64,000 nt of DNA from Glycomyces lechevalierae (GCF_027622945.1 NZ_JAPZVQ010000023.1:19438-83437); one strand, 5' to 3'; shown: positions 19,967 through 29,236, counted from the first letter of the stretch. Made by a program: numbers and translations. Notes: a model not told the origin generated them from the letters alone.

Positions 19967-20806
19967 CTACTGCTGCCAGCGCCGGCCGGTGAGGAGTTCG
20001 TAGGCCTCGATGTAGCGGGCGAGGGTCGCGTCGATGACGGCTTGCGGGAGTTCGGGCGCTTCAGCGTCGTCGGGGGTCCAGCCGGTGGACTTGGCCCAGT
20101 CGCGCACGTACTGCTTGTCGAAGGACGGCTGGGTCTGGCCGGGCTTCCAGGCGGCGGCGTCCCAGAAGCGGGAGGAGTCGGAGGTGAGCACTTCGTCGGC
20201 GAGGCGGAGGGTGCCGTCCGCGTCGATCCCGAACTCGAGTTTCGTGTCGGCGATGATGATGCCCTTGGCGAGGGCGATCTCGGCGCCGCGGCGGTAGACC
20301 TCGAGGGTGAGGTCACGGACGCGGGCGGCGAGGTCGGCGCCGACGAGTTCGGCGGTCTCCTCGTAGGTCATGGGAAGGTCGTGGTCGCCGACGTTTCCCT
20401 TGGTGGTCGGGGTGTAGATCGGGGCGGGCAGGCGCGAGCCGTCGACGAGGCCTTCGGGGAGGGCGATCCCGCAGACGGTGCCGGACTTGTCGTACTCGGC
20501 GAGGCCGGAGCCGGTGAGGTAGCCGCGCACGACCGCTTCGACCTTGACCATCTCGAGGCGCTTCACGCGCACGGCACGGCCGGCGAACTCGGCGGGCACG
20601 TCCTCGGCAGAGATCACGTGGTTGGGGACGATGTCGGCGAGCTGCTCGAACCACCACAGGCTCAAGGCGGTCAGGAGCGCGCCCTTGCCGGGGACGGGGG
20701 TCGGCAGGACCACGTCGTAGACGCTGACGCGGTCGGAGGCGACGAGGACGAGGTCGCCGCCGTCGGCGTACACGTCGCGCACTTTGCCCTGGTGAATGAG
20801 TTCCAC
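19967..20806 (-). CDS. purC: Phosphoribosylaminoimidazole-succinocarboxamide synthase
   Basis: A 279-residue cytoplasmic enzyme of purine synthesis that joins aspartate to CAIR with ATP. Family blocks are evident: GKVRDVYADGGDLVLVASDRVSVYD at the N-terminus, VKVEAVVRGYLTGS, and the late PSFDKQYVRDW. Length fits the roughly 290-residue bacterial form. Translation starts at GTG 20806 with GGGGAG upstream. It stands alone here, divergent from lipA. Confidence 0.97.
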   Translation of the reverse strand: MELIHQGKVRDVYADGGDLVLVASDRVSVYDVVLPTPVPGKGALLTALSLWWFEQLADIVPNHVISAEDVPAEFAGRAVRVKRLEMVKVEAVVRGYLTGSGLAEYDKSGTVCGIALPEGLVDGSRLPAPIYTPTTKGNVGDHDLPMTYEETAELVGADLAARVRDLTLEVYRRGAEIALAKGIIIADTKLEFGIDADGTLRLADEVLTSDSSRFWDAAAWKPGQTQPSFDKQYVRDWAKSTGWTPDDAEAPELPQAVIDATLARYIEAYELLTGRRWQQ

Positions 20807-20929
20807 GGTTGCTCCCCTACTCGACTGCTCCCATTAGACCAGCGGGAACGTCATCCTACGTTTCTCCGACGCGGCCGCTGTGCGGAGCGACACCTGCCGT
20901 CCGGCGCGTGCGCGGCGTAGGCTGGGCCG

Positions 20930-21877
20930 GTGACTTCCGTACAGCCTGAAGGACGCCGGATGCTGCGCCTCGAAGTGCGCAACGCCCAGACCCCGATCGA
21001 GAAGAAACCCTCCTGGATCAAGGTCAAGGCCAAGACCGGCCCGGAATACACCGAACTGCGGGGCCTCGTCAAGAGCGAAGGCCTCCACACGGTCTGCCAA
21101 GAAGCCGGTTGTCCCAACATCTACGAATGCTGGGAGGACCGGGAGGCGACGTTCCTCATCGGCGGCTCCCAGTGCACCCGCCGCTGCGACTTCTGCCAGA
21201 TCGACACGGGCAAGCCCGAGGCGCTCGACCGCGACGAGCCGCGGCGCGTCGCCGAGTCCGTGCAGACGATGGGCCTGAAGTACGCCACGATCACGGGCGT
21301 CGCCCGCGACGACCTCGAGGACGGCGGCGCGTGGCTCTATGCCGAGACCGTCCGCCAGATCCACGCGGCCGTCCCCGGCTGCGGCGTCGAACTGCTCATC
21401 CCCGACTTCAACGCGGTTCCCGAGCAGCTCGCCGAGGTCTTCTCCTCGCGCCCCGAGGTGCTCGCGCACAACGTCGAGACCGTGCCGCGCATCTTCAAGC
21501 GCATCCGGCCCGCGTTCCGCTACGAGCGGTCCCTCGAGGTCATCACGAAGGCCCGCGAGGACGGCCTGGTCACCAAGTCGAACCTCATCCTCGGCATGGG
21601 CGAGACGCGCGACGAGGTCTCGCAGGCGCTCAAGGACCTGCACGCCGCGGGCTGCGAGCTCATCACGATCACGCAGTACCTGCGCCCGACCAAGCGGCAC
21701 CACCCGGTGGACCGCTGGGTCAAGCCCGAGGAGTTCGTGGAGCTCACCGCCGAGGCCGAGGAGATCGGTTTCGCGGGCGTCATGAGCGGCCCGCTCGTGC
21801 GCTCCTCGTACCGCGCCGGGCGTCTGTACCGACAGGCGATCGACGCCCGCTCGGCGACGCTTGCGAGCCGTAAATGA
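20930..21877 (+). CDS. lipA: Lipoyl synthase
   Basis: A 315-residue radical-SAM enzyme that inserts two sulfurs into protein-bound octanoate to make lipoate. Both iron-sulfur sites are visible: the auxiliary cluster cysteines C56, C61, C67 (TVCQEAGCPNIYECWE) and the SAM cluster C82, C86, C89 (CTRRCDFC). The GTG at 20930 lies 6 nt after a TAGGCT box (20918-20923) and lacks a ribosome site, indicating a leaderless message. DUF4191 follows, an arrangement conserved in actinobacteria. Its partner lipB is at 58.3 kb, not adjacent as in many relatives. Confidence 0.98.
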   Translation: MTSVQPEGRRMLRLEVRNAQTPIEKKPSWIKVKAKTGPEYTELRGLVKSEGLHTVCQEAGCPNIYECWEDREATFLIGGSQCTRRCDFCQIDTGKPEALDRDEPRRVAESVQTMGLKYATITGVARDDLEDGGAWLYAETVRQIHAAVPGCGVELLIPDFNAVPEQLAEVFSSRPEVLAHNVETVPRIFKRIRPAFRYERSLEVITKAREDGLVTKSNLILGMGETRDEVSQALKDLHAAGCELITITQYLRPTKRHHPVDRWVKPEEFVELTAEAEEIGFAGVMSGPLVRSSYRAGRLYRQAIDARSATLASRK

Positions 21878-21931
21878 GTGCAGCCTGCGGCCCCCGCGTA
21901 ACCTTCCGACCCGCCCATTAGAATTGACGGC

Positions 21932-22627
21932 ATGGCAAAGCAGCAGGAAAAAGAGACGTTCGGCTCCCGGATGAAGACCATCGGGATGGCGATCAAGTTC
22001 ACGAACGAGCGGGACAAGCTGTTCCTGCCGCTCGAGGCCGCGGCCGTCCTGCTGCCGTTCGTGATCATCACCGCTCTGGTGGTCTTCGCGAAGTTCTCGC
22101 TGCTCTGGTACGTCAGCGCCCTGTTCGTGGCGCTCCTGGCCGGCTTGATCGTGCTCAACATGCGCACGAGCAAGGTGGTGAACAAGGAGGCCGTCGGCAA
22201 GCCGGGCGCGGCGTACGCGCTCATCGACGGCATCCGCGGCTGGCAGGTGACGCCCGGCGTGGCGGCCCTGTCGGAGACGCAGATGGTGCACCGCGCGGTC
22301 GGCAAGGCCGGCGTGGTCCTCCTCGGCGAGGGCGGCGGCAAGGTCCGCAAGCTCCTCGGCCAGGAGAAGAAGCGCATCTCGCGCGTGGTCGGCTCGACCC
22401 CGGTCTACACGTTCCTCGTCGGCGAGACCGCCGGCGACGACTTCTCGGTGACCGAGGTCCGCAAGCGGCTCATGAAGCTGCCCAAGAACATCGACTCCAA
22501 GGACGCCAACCACATCGCCAAGCGCCTCGACGCGCTCGGCGTCGGCATGGCGATCCCGAAGGGCCCGATCCCGACGAGCGCCAACGCGGGCAAGGGCGCG
22601 CGCCGCGCCATGCTCCGCGGCCGCTAA
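21932..22627 (+). CDS. DUF4191 family membrane protein
   Basis: A 231-residue protein with two adjacent membrane helices (about residues 37-72) followed by a long basic cytoplasmic domain containing GGKVRKLLGQEKKRISRVVG. The family is found next to lipA in actinobacteria and has no established function. A TAGAAT box (21919-21924) 7 nt before the ATG indicates its own leaderless promoter rather than strict cotranscription with lipA. Confidence 0.9.
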   Translation: MAKQQEKETFGSRMKTIGMAIKFTNERDKLFLPLEAAAVLLPFVIITALVVFAKFSLLWYVSALFVALLAGLIVLNMRTSKVVNKEAVGKPGAAYALIDGIRGWQVTPGVAALSETQMVHRAVGKAGVVLLGEGGGKVRKLLGQEKKRISRVVGSTPVYTFLVGETAGDDFSVTEVRKRLMKLPKNIDSKDANHIAKRLDALGVGMAIPKGPIPTSANAGKGARRAMLRGR

Positions 22628-22658
22628 ACGGCAGCGCCGCAACACATCCGGAACATGC

Positions 22659-22690
22659 AACGGCCCGGCGGGGAAACCCGCCGGGCCGTT
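22659..22690. terminator. Shared terminator between convergent DUF4191 and DUF3040 genes
   Basis: A 14-bp perfect stem (AACGGCCCGGCGGG and complement) closed by a GAAA loop. Confidence 0.9.
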
Positions 22691-22727
22691 CGCTCGCTGC
22701 CGCTCGTGCCGCAGCGCGAAAGTCTGT

Positions 22728-23138
22728 CTAGAAGATGTCGCCGTTGTCGCGGCGGCGGCGCCACCGCTCCTCCATGCGGGAGGTGAAACCACCGGGCTTG
22801 GGGGATTTCGAGCCGCCGACGGAACGGCTCGCTTTGCCGTCGACCGCCTTCAGCTTCACATTCGTGCCGCGGCGCTGCGCCCAGAGGCCGAGGATCAGAC
22901 CGCCGAACATGAGCACCGCGCCGATCGGCGCGCCGAACATGGCGACGTCGCCCCCGGCGATCACGGAGCCGATGACGACGCCGATCCCGATGACCGTGAC
23001 GATGCCGGCGAGGATGAGCCTGCGCCGGGTCACATGCGCCGGGTCGTGGGCGCGCACAGCAGAGGCGAACTGCGGGTCTTCGGACAAGGACTGCTCGATT
23101 TGCTCGAACAGGCGTTGTTCGTGGTCGGAGAGCGGCAC
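22728..23138 (-). CDS. DUF3040 family membrane protein
   Basis: A 136-residue protein of the DUF3040 family. It opens with PLSDHEQRLFEQIEQSLSEDPQFA, the family signature, followed by two membrane helices (about 42-60 and 67-86) and a basic C-terminal tail. Function is unknown; in actinobacteria it often lies near dinB and cell-division genes, as here (dinB is 170 nt upstream). The ATG at 23138 has GGAGGA a few nt upstream. Confidence 0.9.
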   Translation of the reverse strand: MPLSDHEQRLFEQIEQSLSEDPQFASAVRAHDPAHVTRRRLILAGIVTVIGIGVVIGSVIAGGDVAMFGAPIGAVLMFGGLILGLWAQRRGTNVKLKAVDGKASRSVGGSKSPKPGGFTSRMEERWRRRRDNGDIF

Positions 23139-23308
23139 GACACTCCTCCTGCGTTAGTGCTCGACGGGGCCTCCACCAAGCCGGCGGCCCCACTGCTTGC
23201 ATCCAAGTCTACGAGGCTTTCGCCCGAGGCGGAAGGCAGTTCGTGCTTGAATCAGTCCGTTCTGGCCTCGATGCGCGTGCTGACGGAGCCGCCTCGGCAC
23301 AATAGCGC

Positions 23309-24553
23309 TCACCGGTCCGGGTTCCCCGATTCGCGGGTGTCTACACGCGAGTCCCGGCGCGTCAGCCGACCCGCCGAGCGGACGGCTCCTTTCCCGAATT
23401 TCGCGCTCGCCAGATCGATCGCGGTCTCGATGTCGCGCCACCCGTGCTCGGGTTCTCCGAGCGCCACCTGCCGGCCCACGGCGGCGGCCTCGACCAGGTG
23501 ATCGAGCTTCACGCCGATGAGCCGCACGGGCGCCGTCGCCGCGGTGTCCGCGAGTTCCCTTGCGGCGGCGTAGATCTCGCGGCCCACGTCGGTGGGCGCG
23601 GCGAGCATCCGCGAGCGCGTGATGGTGCGGAAGTCCCCGAAGCGGATCTTCACGGTCACGCCGCGGCCCGCCCAGCCCGCGGCCCGCGCCCGGGACGCCA
23701 CTTTGCGCGACAGTTCGAGGAGCACCGGCCCCCACACGGCGGCGTCGGGCGCGTCGCGGTCGAACGTGGTCTCGTTGCTGATCGACTTCTCGACCCGCTC
23801 GGGCCGCACCGGCCGCGGGTCGATGTTCCGCGAGAGCGCATACAGGTGCTCGGCGCTGGCGGTGCCGACGGACGCGGCGAGGCTGTCGACGTCGAGCCGG
23901 GCGAGGTCCCCGACCGTGCGCATGCCGAGCCGGGTGAGCTTCTCGGCGGTCTTCTCGCCGATGCCCCACACGGAGCGGATCGGCAGGCGGTGCAGGAACT
24001 CGAGCTCGGTCGCGGCGGGGACGACGCCGAGCCCGTCGGGTTTCGAGGCCTCGCTGGCGAGCTTCGACAGGAACTTGGTGGAGGCGATGCCCACGGTGCA
24101 GGTGATGCCGTGCTCGGCGCGCACGCGCTCGCGGATCCCCTGGGCGATCTCGACGGGCGAGCCGATGAGCCGCCGCGCGCCCGCGACGTCGAGGAACGCC
24201 TCGTCGACCGAGATCGGCTGGACGTGCGGCGTGTACTCGCGGAAGATCGCCATGACCGCGCGCGAGACTTCGCCGTACGAGGTGGTGGGGGTGATGAACA
24301 CGCCGTGCGGGCAGCGGCGGCGCGCGATCGCGGTCGGCAGCGCCGAGTGCACGCCGTACTTGCGGGCCTCGTAGGAGGCGGCGGAGACGACGCCGCGCGG
24401 GCCGAGCCCGGCGACGATCACGGGCTTCCCGCGCAAGGTCGGGTCGCGCGCGATCTCCACGGACGCGAAGAACGCGTCCATGTCGACGTGCATGATCCCG
24501 AGCCCCTCGTCGGACAGCCCGGGCCCGATGAACCGATGAAGATCGCTGACCAC
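23309..24553 (-). CDS. dinB: DNA polymerase IV (Y-family)
   Basis: A 414-residue translesion polymerase. The catalytic MHVDMDAFFASVE segment (about 21-33) and SVDEAFLDVAG (about 105-115) supply the acidic residues; palm, fingers, thumb (GIGEKTAEKL helix-hairpin-helix, about 200) and little-finger regions follow. RQVALGE near 360 resembles a beta-clamp binding motif. The last 20 residues (from RRDSR) are extra and probably disordered. A TAGGCT box 6 nt before the GTG marks a leaderless promoter. I see no clear LexA box upstream, so SOS control is not evident. Confidence 0.95.
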   Translation of the reverse strand: MVSDLHRFIGPGLSDEGLGIMHVDMDAFFASVEIARDPTLRGKPVIVAGLGPRGVVSAASYEARKYGVHSALPTAIARRRCPHGVFITPTTSYGEVSRAVMAIFREYTPHVQPISVDEAFLDVAGARRLIGSPVEIAQGIRERVRAEHGITCTVGIASTKFLSKLASEASKPDGLGVVPAATELEFLHRLPIRSVWGIGEKTAEKLTRLGMRTVGDLARLDVDSLAASVGTASAEHLYALSRNIDPRPVRPERVEKSISNETTFDRDAPDAAVWGPVLLELSRKVASRARAAGWAGRGVTVKIRFGDFRTITRSRMLAAPTDVGREIYAAARELADTAATAPVRLIGVKLDHLVEAAAVGRQVALGEPEHGWRDIETAIDLASAKFGKGAVRSAGRLTRRDSRVDTRESGNPDR

Positions 24554-24615
24554 ACCGGAAGCCTAGCCACCCCCACCGACAACCGGCGCGCTCAAGCCGC
24601 CCGCCACGCCCGGCC

Positions 24616-24770
24616 CCGGGTATGGGACGAACCGGGCACTGTCGTACCTCCAGGGCACCATCGAAACCGGGGGCGGCTCCGCACGAACACACCCGACCTC
24701 GGGTACAGGACAAGCCGGACACGACCCGAAACCGTCGTACCTCCAGGGCATCATCGAAACCGCGGGCGGC
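24616..24770 (-). repeat. Two-copy intergenic repeat, divergent member of the dispersed family
   Basis: GTCGTACCTCCAGGGC...AAACCG(G/C)GGGCGGC occurs at 24641 and 24734 with few differences, and a preceding segment CGGGTA-GGAC-CCGG-CAC recurs at about 24617 and 24700, the second unit having an extra 10 nt. The spacing GTCGTACC-16 nt-AACCGGGGGC equals that in the repeats at 33.8 and 50.6 kb. It fills the gap between dinB and the phosphodiesterase gene. Confidence 0.75.
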
Positions 24771-24821
24771 CGCGCCGACACACCCGCTCCCGGGGGCGAG
24801 CCGCCCCCCCCCGCTGCCCGC

Positions 24822-25982
24822 TCAGCCGTTGCGGTAGCTCCACAGCGGGACGGCCATCTCCGCGGCGGTGAGCCCGCCGTGGTGGCCGATGAGGCGCGCC
24901 ACGTGCGGCGGTTCGCCTTCGACGCCGACGATCGCGAACGTGTCCCGGCACGCCACCACGAGGTCGCCGATGCGGTCGCGGCTCGACTCGGTGACCTTGG
25001 GGCCGAACCAGCCGCGGTCGATCGCCTCGTCCTTGTCGATCACCTCGGCGCGGTCGCCCACGGCCTCGGCCCACGCCTGCCGCACGTCCTCGACCGCGCC
25101 CGGCGCCGCGTACAGGTACCGCATCCGCCCGTCCCCCGCGACCGCCTCGACGTCGGTCAAGAGGTCGGGCCGCCGGTCCACGTGCAGCCGGTCGGTGATG
25201 TTCACCATGCCGTGGTCGGCCGTCACCAGCAGCGCCGCGTCCCTGGGCAGGCCCGTGAGGATCCCGTCGATCGCCTCCGCGACCTTCGCGACCGCTTCGA
25301 GCCACTGCGGCGAGCCGATCCCGTGGAAGTGCCCGGCCGTGTCGACGTCGGGCAGGTAGGCGTACACGAGGCTGCGGTCCCCGCGCGCCAGCGCCGCGAG
25401 GGTGCCCTCCGCGACCTCGTGCGGGGCGATCGCGGGGAGCCAGTCGGCGCCTCTGTAGATCGCGCGGGTCAGGCCGGTGTCGCGGAACGTGCCGTTCGAG
25501 ACGATGGTGCAGACGACGCCGCCGGCGTCGGCCTGCTCGAAGCAGGTCGGCTCGGGCTGCCAGGTCTCGGGGTCGGGCGCGCCCTCCCAGCGGATGTGGG
25601 TGACGAGGTCGCCGGTGTCGGGCACGCGCACGGTGAAGCCGATGATGCCGTGCTCTCCGGGCGGGAGCCCGCACGCGAGGGACGCGAGGCTGATCGGGGT
25701 GGAGGACGGCACCGTGGCGGTGATCGGGGTGAGGGTGCCGAGTTCGCCGTGGTGCATGGCGCCGACGGTGGCGCTGGCCTGGGCGGCCTGGCCGAGGAGG
25801 TGGAAGCCGAAGCCGTCGAGGAGGAGCACGGCGACACGGCGGACGCCGGCGAGCTCGCTGCTGCGCAGGTTCACGCCTCGGGTGGGGATTCCAAGGGCCG
25901 CAAGGGCGGTCGGCATGACATCGGCGAGTGTGCCGGTGCCGTAGGCGGGCCGCATCGCCGTGAGGTACGGGCTCGTAGGCAT
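24822..25982 (-). CDS. Alkaline phosphatase-superfamily phosphodiesterase/nucleotide pyrophosphatase
   Basis: A 386-residue hydrolase of the type I phosphodiesterase family. Metal and nucleophile motifs are visible: LLLDGFGFHLL (first Asp), the nucleophile Thr in ITATVPSSTPISLASLACG, YLPDVDTAGHFHG and TADHGMVNI. A second His lies in GHHGG near the C-terminus. No signal peptide is seen, so it may act in the cytoplasm. The substrate could be a nucleotide or phosphodiester. A TAGCCT box 6 nt upstream of the ATG implies a leaderless start. Confidence 0.88.
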   Translation of the reverse strand: MPTSPYLTAMRPAYGTGTLADVMPTALAALGIPTRGVNLRSSELAGVRRVAVLLLDGFGFHLLGQAAQASATVGAMHHGELGTLTPITATVPSSTPISLASLACGLPPGEHGIIGFTVRVPDTGDLVTHIRWEGAPDPETWQPEPTCFEQADAGGVVCTIVSNGTFRDTGLTRAIYRGADWLPAIAPHEVAEGTLAALARGDRSLVYAYLPDVDTAGHFHGIGSPQWLEAVAKVAEAIDGILTGLPRDAALLVTADHGMVNITDRLHVDRRPDLLTDVEAVAGDGRMRYLYAAPGAVEDVRQAWAEAVGDRAEVIDKDEAIDRGWFGPKVTESSRDRIGDLVVACRDTFAIVGVEGEPPHVARLIGHHGGLTAAEMAVPLWSYRNG

Positions 25983-26192
25983 GGCCCGAGGCTAGCCGGT
26001 TTCGTGTCGGTTCGGCCATACCACGCACCGATGGGGGCATGCCGCTTCGCGCGCGGTGCGTGGGCGGCGGGTGACCGGTGCTGCGCGGGCCCGCGTCTGC
26101 GGCGGTCACGTTCGAGCAGGCCCCAAGCGCTCGGTGGCTGCGGGTCGGCGCGTTCCGGGATGCGATGCGAAATGCGCTCATAGTCTGGTGAC

Positions 26193-27305
26193 ATGTCCCA
26201 GACTCCGAACGATGGCGTGCCGCCTGAAGGAGGGGACCCGCGGGAGTCCCCGCAGGCGGGCGGCTGGCAGCCGCCCCAAGAGCCCGATCCGCAGTACCCG
26301 GTCGGCGGCTCCGGCCCGCAATCCTCGACGCCCGGTCCGCAGCAGCCCGGCTGGCCTCCGCCACCCGAAGGCAGCGGTCCGCAGCAGCCCGGCTGGCCTC
26401 CGCCACCGGGAGGCAGCGGCCCGCAGTATCCTGGGGGCTGGCAACCCCAAGGCGCGCAGCAGTATCCGGGCGGGCAGCCACCGCATTATCCGCCGCCGGG
26501 CGGCCCGGGCGCGTACGGGCAGCCGCCGTACGGGCCGCCGCCTCCCCAGGGCGGCAAGCGGAACGGTCTCATCATCGGTGTCGTGGTCGCCGTCGGCGTC
26601 CTCATCGCGGGCGTCCTCGTCGTGCTCGGCGTGAACATGATGGGCGGCGGGGACGACGACAAGGAGGTCGCGTCCAATCCGAGCGCTTCGGGCGCTCCCT
26701 CCGAGCAGCAGCCGACCGATGACGAGCCCGGCCGCGCGGACGTGCCGGTCAGCGCGTGCCTGCCGTACGAGCCGGTGGTCGGCTCGTCCGGGTTCGACTT
26801 CTCGACCCCGTGCGACAGCGCGGACGCGTTCTGGAAGGTCACGAACTCGAGCGACACGACCGGGGCCGCCGTGACCCCCGACGGACTCATCGCGGACACG
26901 CAGGTCGCCGCCGACCTGTGCGGCGAGGAGTACACCCGGCTCGAGTTCGGCGAGCTGTGGAAGGACTGGTACTTCACGTACGACACGACCACGTACACCG
27001 TCGAGCAGCTGGTCTGCGTCGAGGCGCTCGGCAATCCCGACGCGTCCGGGCGCGTGCCGATCATGCCGGACGTCGGCTCGTGCTTCGACGACAGCGACCG
27101 GTGGTGGACGGTCCCCTGCGACCGGCCCGAGGCCCTGTACGTCGTGGTCGACACGGTCGCGATCGATCCGCCGCGGACCATGTCGCTCGAGGAGGCCGGC
27201 GCGGAGGCCGCGCCGTGCTCCGGCGGCGCCAACTACTGGCAGGTCGTCGACGCCGACGGGCGCACCACGGATGTCCTGTGCGGCGATCCGCTATTAATCG
27301 CGTGA
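26193..27305 (+). CDS. Membrane-anchored Cys-rich protein with Pro-rich tail, LppU/SCO3897-like
   Basis: A 370-residue bitopic protein. Residues 1-122 are a cytoplasmic Pro/Gly/Gln tract with imperfect GSGPQQPGWPPPP repeats; one membrane helix spans about 125-148; the external part (160-370) holds two related Cys modules, each with a C...PCD..-A-F/L-xV pattern and a closing LC or VC. This resembles the LppU/SCO3897 type of actinobacterial surface protein, of unknown function. Pro-rich tails of this kind are common on membrane-tethered regulators. A TAGTCT box (26181-26186) 6 nt before the ATG indicates a leaderless message. Confidence 0.75.
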   Translation: MSQTPNDGVPPEGGDPRESPQAGGWQPPQEPDPQYPVGGSGPQSSTPGPQQPGWPPPPEGSGPQQPGWPPPPGGSGPQYPGGWQPQGAQQYPGGQPPHYPPPGGPGAYGQPPYGPPPPQGGKRNGLIIGVVVAVGVLIAGVLVVLGVNMMGGGDDDKEVASNPSASGAPSEQQPTDDEPGRADVPVSACLPYEPVVGSSGFDFSTPCDSADAFWKVTNSSDTTGAAVTPDGLIADTQVAADLCGEEYTRLEFGELWKDWYFTYDTTTYTVEQLVCVEALGNPDASGRVPIMPDVGSCFDDSDRWWTVPCDRPEALYVVVDTVAIDPPRTMSLEEAGAEAAPCSGGANYWQVVDADGRTTDVLCGDPLLIA

Positions 27306-27309
27306 GTCC

Positions 27310-27343
27310 GGGCGCCTGCGGGCCGGACCCGCAGGCGCCCTTC
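27310..27343. terminator. Terminator between the Cys-rich protein gene and the response regulator
   Basis: A 13-bp stem (GGGCGCCTGCGGG and complement, 27310-27340) with a 5-nt loop, then TTC. It can serve both convergent genes. Confidence 0.85.
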
Positions 27344-27380
27344 ACTGCCGCTTCACCTGCGCCCCTTTTCTAGGGCGCCC

Positions 27381-28043
27381 TCACACCTCGGGGATGTCCA
27401 GGCCCGACCGGTACGCGATGGCGACCAGCCCGGCCCGGTCGCGCGCGGTGAGCTTCGACAGGAGCTTCCCCACGTGCGTGCGGACCGTGGCGGGGCTGAT
27501 GAACAGCCGCTCGCCGATCTCGTCGTTGGCGAGGCCGGTGGCGACCCAGCGCAGGATCTCCAGTTCACGCTCGGTCAAGCCGGCCAGGCCCGGGTGCGGC
27601 CTCCCGGTACTGGTGCCGCGCTCGGCGTACGCGTTGATCACCTTGCGGGTCACGTCGGGGCTGAGCAGCGAGTCGCCGGCGGCGGCGAGGCGCACGGCCT
27701 TCAGCAGGTCCTCGGGCGGCGCGTCCTTCATGACGAACCCGGCGGCCCCGTTGGAGAGCGCGTCGAAGATGTAGTCGTCGACCTCGAACGTGGTGATCAT
27801 GACGACGCGGGTGGCGGCGAGGTTCGCGTCCCTGCCGATGCGCCGCAGCACTTCGAGGCCGTCGATACCGGGCATGCGGATGTCGAGCAGCGCCACGTCG
27901 GGCCGCAGCCGCGAGACCAGGTCCCAGGCCTCCTGCCCGTTCTCGGCCTCGGCGGCGACGTGGATGTCGTCCTCGCTGTTGAAGAGGTTGCGCAGCGCCA
28001 TCCTGATGAGGCTCTGGTCGTCGGCGATCACGAGTTCGATCAT
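27381..28043 (-). CDS. NarL/LuxR-family response regulator
   Basis: A 220-residue transcription regulator. The receiver domain (1-120) has the acidic pair DD (8-9), phospho-acceptor Asp54 in ALLDIRMPG and Lys103-region MKDAPPEDL. The C-terminal LuxR helix-turn-helix (about 152-215) reads LTERELEILRWVATGLANDEIGERLFISPATVRTHVGKLL. The ATG at 28043 follows GGAGGA; the longer reading lacks a site. It is directly downstream of its histidine kinase. Its targets are not evident; no ABC transporter adjoins, unlike many such pairs. Confidence 0.94.
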   Translation of the reverse strand: MIELVIADDQSLIRMALRNLFNSEDDIHVAAEAENGQEAWDLVSRLRPDVALLDIRMPGIDGLEVLRRIGRDANLAATRVVMITTFEVDDYIFDALSNGAAGFVMKDAPPEDLLKAVRLAAAGDSLLSPDVTRKVINAYAERGTSTGRPHPGLAGLTERELEILRWVATGLANDEIGERLFISPATVRTHVGKLLSKLTARDRAGLVAIAYRSGLDIPEV

Positions 28044-28090
28044 GCGGAGTCCTCCGTGGACGGGTGCGGCGGGGCGGGTGCGGCGAGACC

Positions 28091-29236
28091 TCAAGTGTCA
28101 CTGCGGTTGTAGGGCATGTCGGCTTTCACGGCGAAGCCGCCGCCGTCGCGTTTGGGCGCGGCGCTGAAGACGCCGCCGCTGGTGAGCACCCGTTCCATCA
28201 TGCCCGTGACGCCCTGCCCGATCTTGTCCAGGTCGATCGGACCGCCGCGGCCGTCGTCCTCGACGAGGATCCGCACCCACCTCGGGTCGCAGTAGATCCG
28301 GACCGTGGCCTTCGACGCCTCGGCGTGCCGGATGACGTTCGTCAGCGATTCCTGGACCACCCGGTACGTGGTCGCGGCGATGTTCGTCGGCACCGCCTCG
28401 GGCTCGCCCGTGACCTCGTACTCGACCTCGAGCCCGCCGGTCCGCACCGCCTCCACAAGGGACGGTATGTCGGCGATCGCGCCGGTCGGGCGCAGCTCGG
28501 GCTGGCGGCCCTGCCGCAGCGGCGCGAGCGTGGCGCGCAGGTCCTGGAGCGCCCGGGTCGAGGCGTCCCGGATGGCCTGCAGGTTCTCGACGACCTCGGG
28601 CGGCGTGCCCGGCCGCTTCTCCAGGACATGAAGGGCCACACCGGCGTTCATGCTGACCACGGCCAGGCTGTGCCCGACCACGTCGTGGATCTCCCGGGCC
28701 ATCTCCACGCGTTCGTCGGCCCGGTACCGCTCGCGTTCGGCCTCGCGTTCGCGCGCCCTCGCGTGCCGGGCCTCGCGGACGATCCGGCCGCCCGCGGCGG
28801 GGATGGCGAGCCACACGAAGGTGATGCTCGCGTTCACCCAAAGGTCGGTGATCTCGCCGAGGACGAACGTCTGGTACGCGGTATTGACCGCGAACAGCCC
28901 GGGCAGGACGAACAGGAGGCGCTTGAGCGGCCGCGCGAACGCCAAGGAGAACACCGCCACGGCCGGGAGCATGTAGATCGGACCCTCGGGCAGCCCCAGG
29001 TACAGGTACAGGTACAGGCCCGCGAGGGTTCCGGCGAGCGCGACCTCCGGCCAGCGCCGGCGCACCGCCAGGAACGCGGCGGTCGCGGCGATGAGCGCGA
29101 ACGCGAGCGGCCCGGGGCGGTGGTCCGGGGCGGCCCCGACGGTCGTGCCGCTCACGAGGAGCGCGAGCAGCACGGCGAGCCCGATGTCGAAGACGGGGGC
29201 CGGGATCCTGGTCCGGGCGGCGGTCGGCGTGGTCAC
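28091..29236 (-). CDS. Sensor histidine kinase, NarL-type partner (HisKA_3)
   Basis: A 381-residue membrane kinase. Five or so hydrophobic segments cover residues 15-150. A charged linker (155-178) leads to the dimerisation domain with phospho-acceptor His184 (REIHDVVGHSLAVVSMNAG). The ATPase domain follows, with the N-box ESLTNVIRHAEAS and G-box DDGRGG. It would phosphorylate the regulator encoded 47 nt downstream. A TAGCCT box 6 nt before the GTG suggests a leaderless transcript for the pair. Confidence 0.93.
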   Translation of the reverse strand: MTTPTAARTRIPAPVFDIGLAVLLALLVSGTTVGAAPDHRPGPLAFALIAATAAFLAVRRRWPEVALAGTLAGLYLYLYLGLPEGPIYMLPAVAVFSLAFARPLKRLLFVLPGLFAVNTAYQTFVLGEITDLWVNASITFVWLAIPAAGGRIVREARHARAREREAERERYRADERVEMAREIHDVVGHSLAVVSMNAGVALHVLEKRPGTPPEVVENLQAIRDASTRALQDLRATLAPLRQGRQPELRPTGAIADIPSLVEAVRTGGLEVEYEVTGEPEAVPTNIAATTYRVVQESLTNVIRHAEASKATVRIYCDPRWVRILVEDDGRGGPIDLDKIGQGVTGMMERVLTSGGVFSAAPKRDGGGFAVKADMPYNRSDT

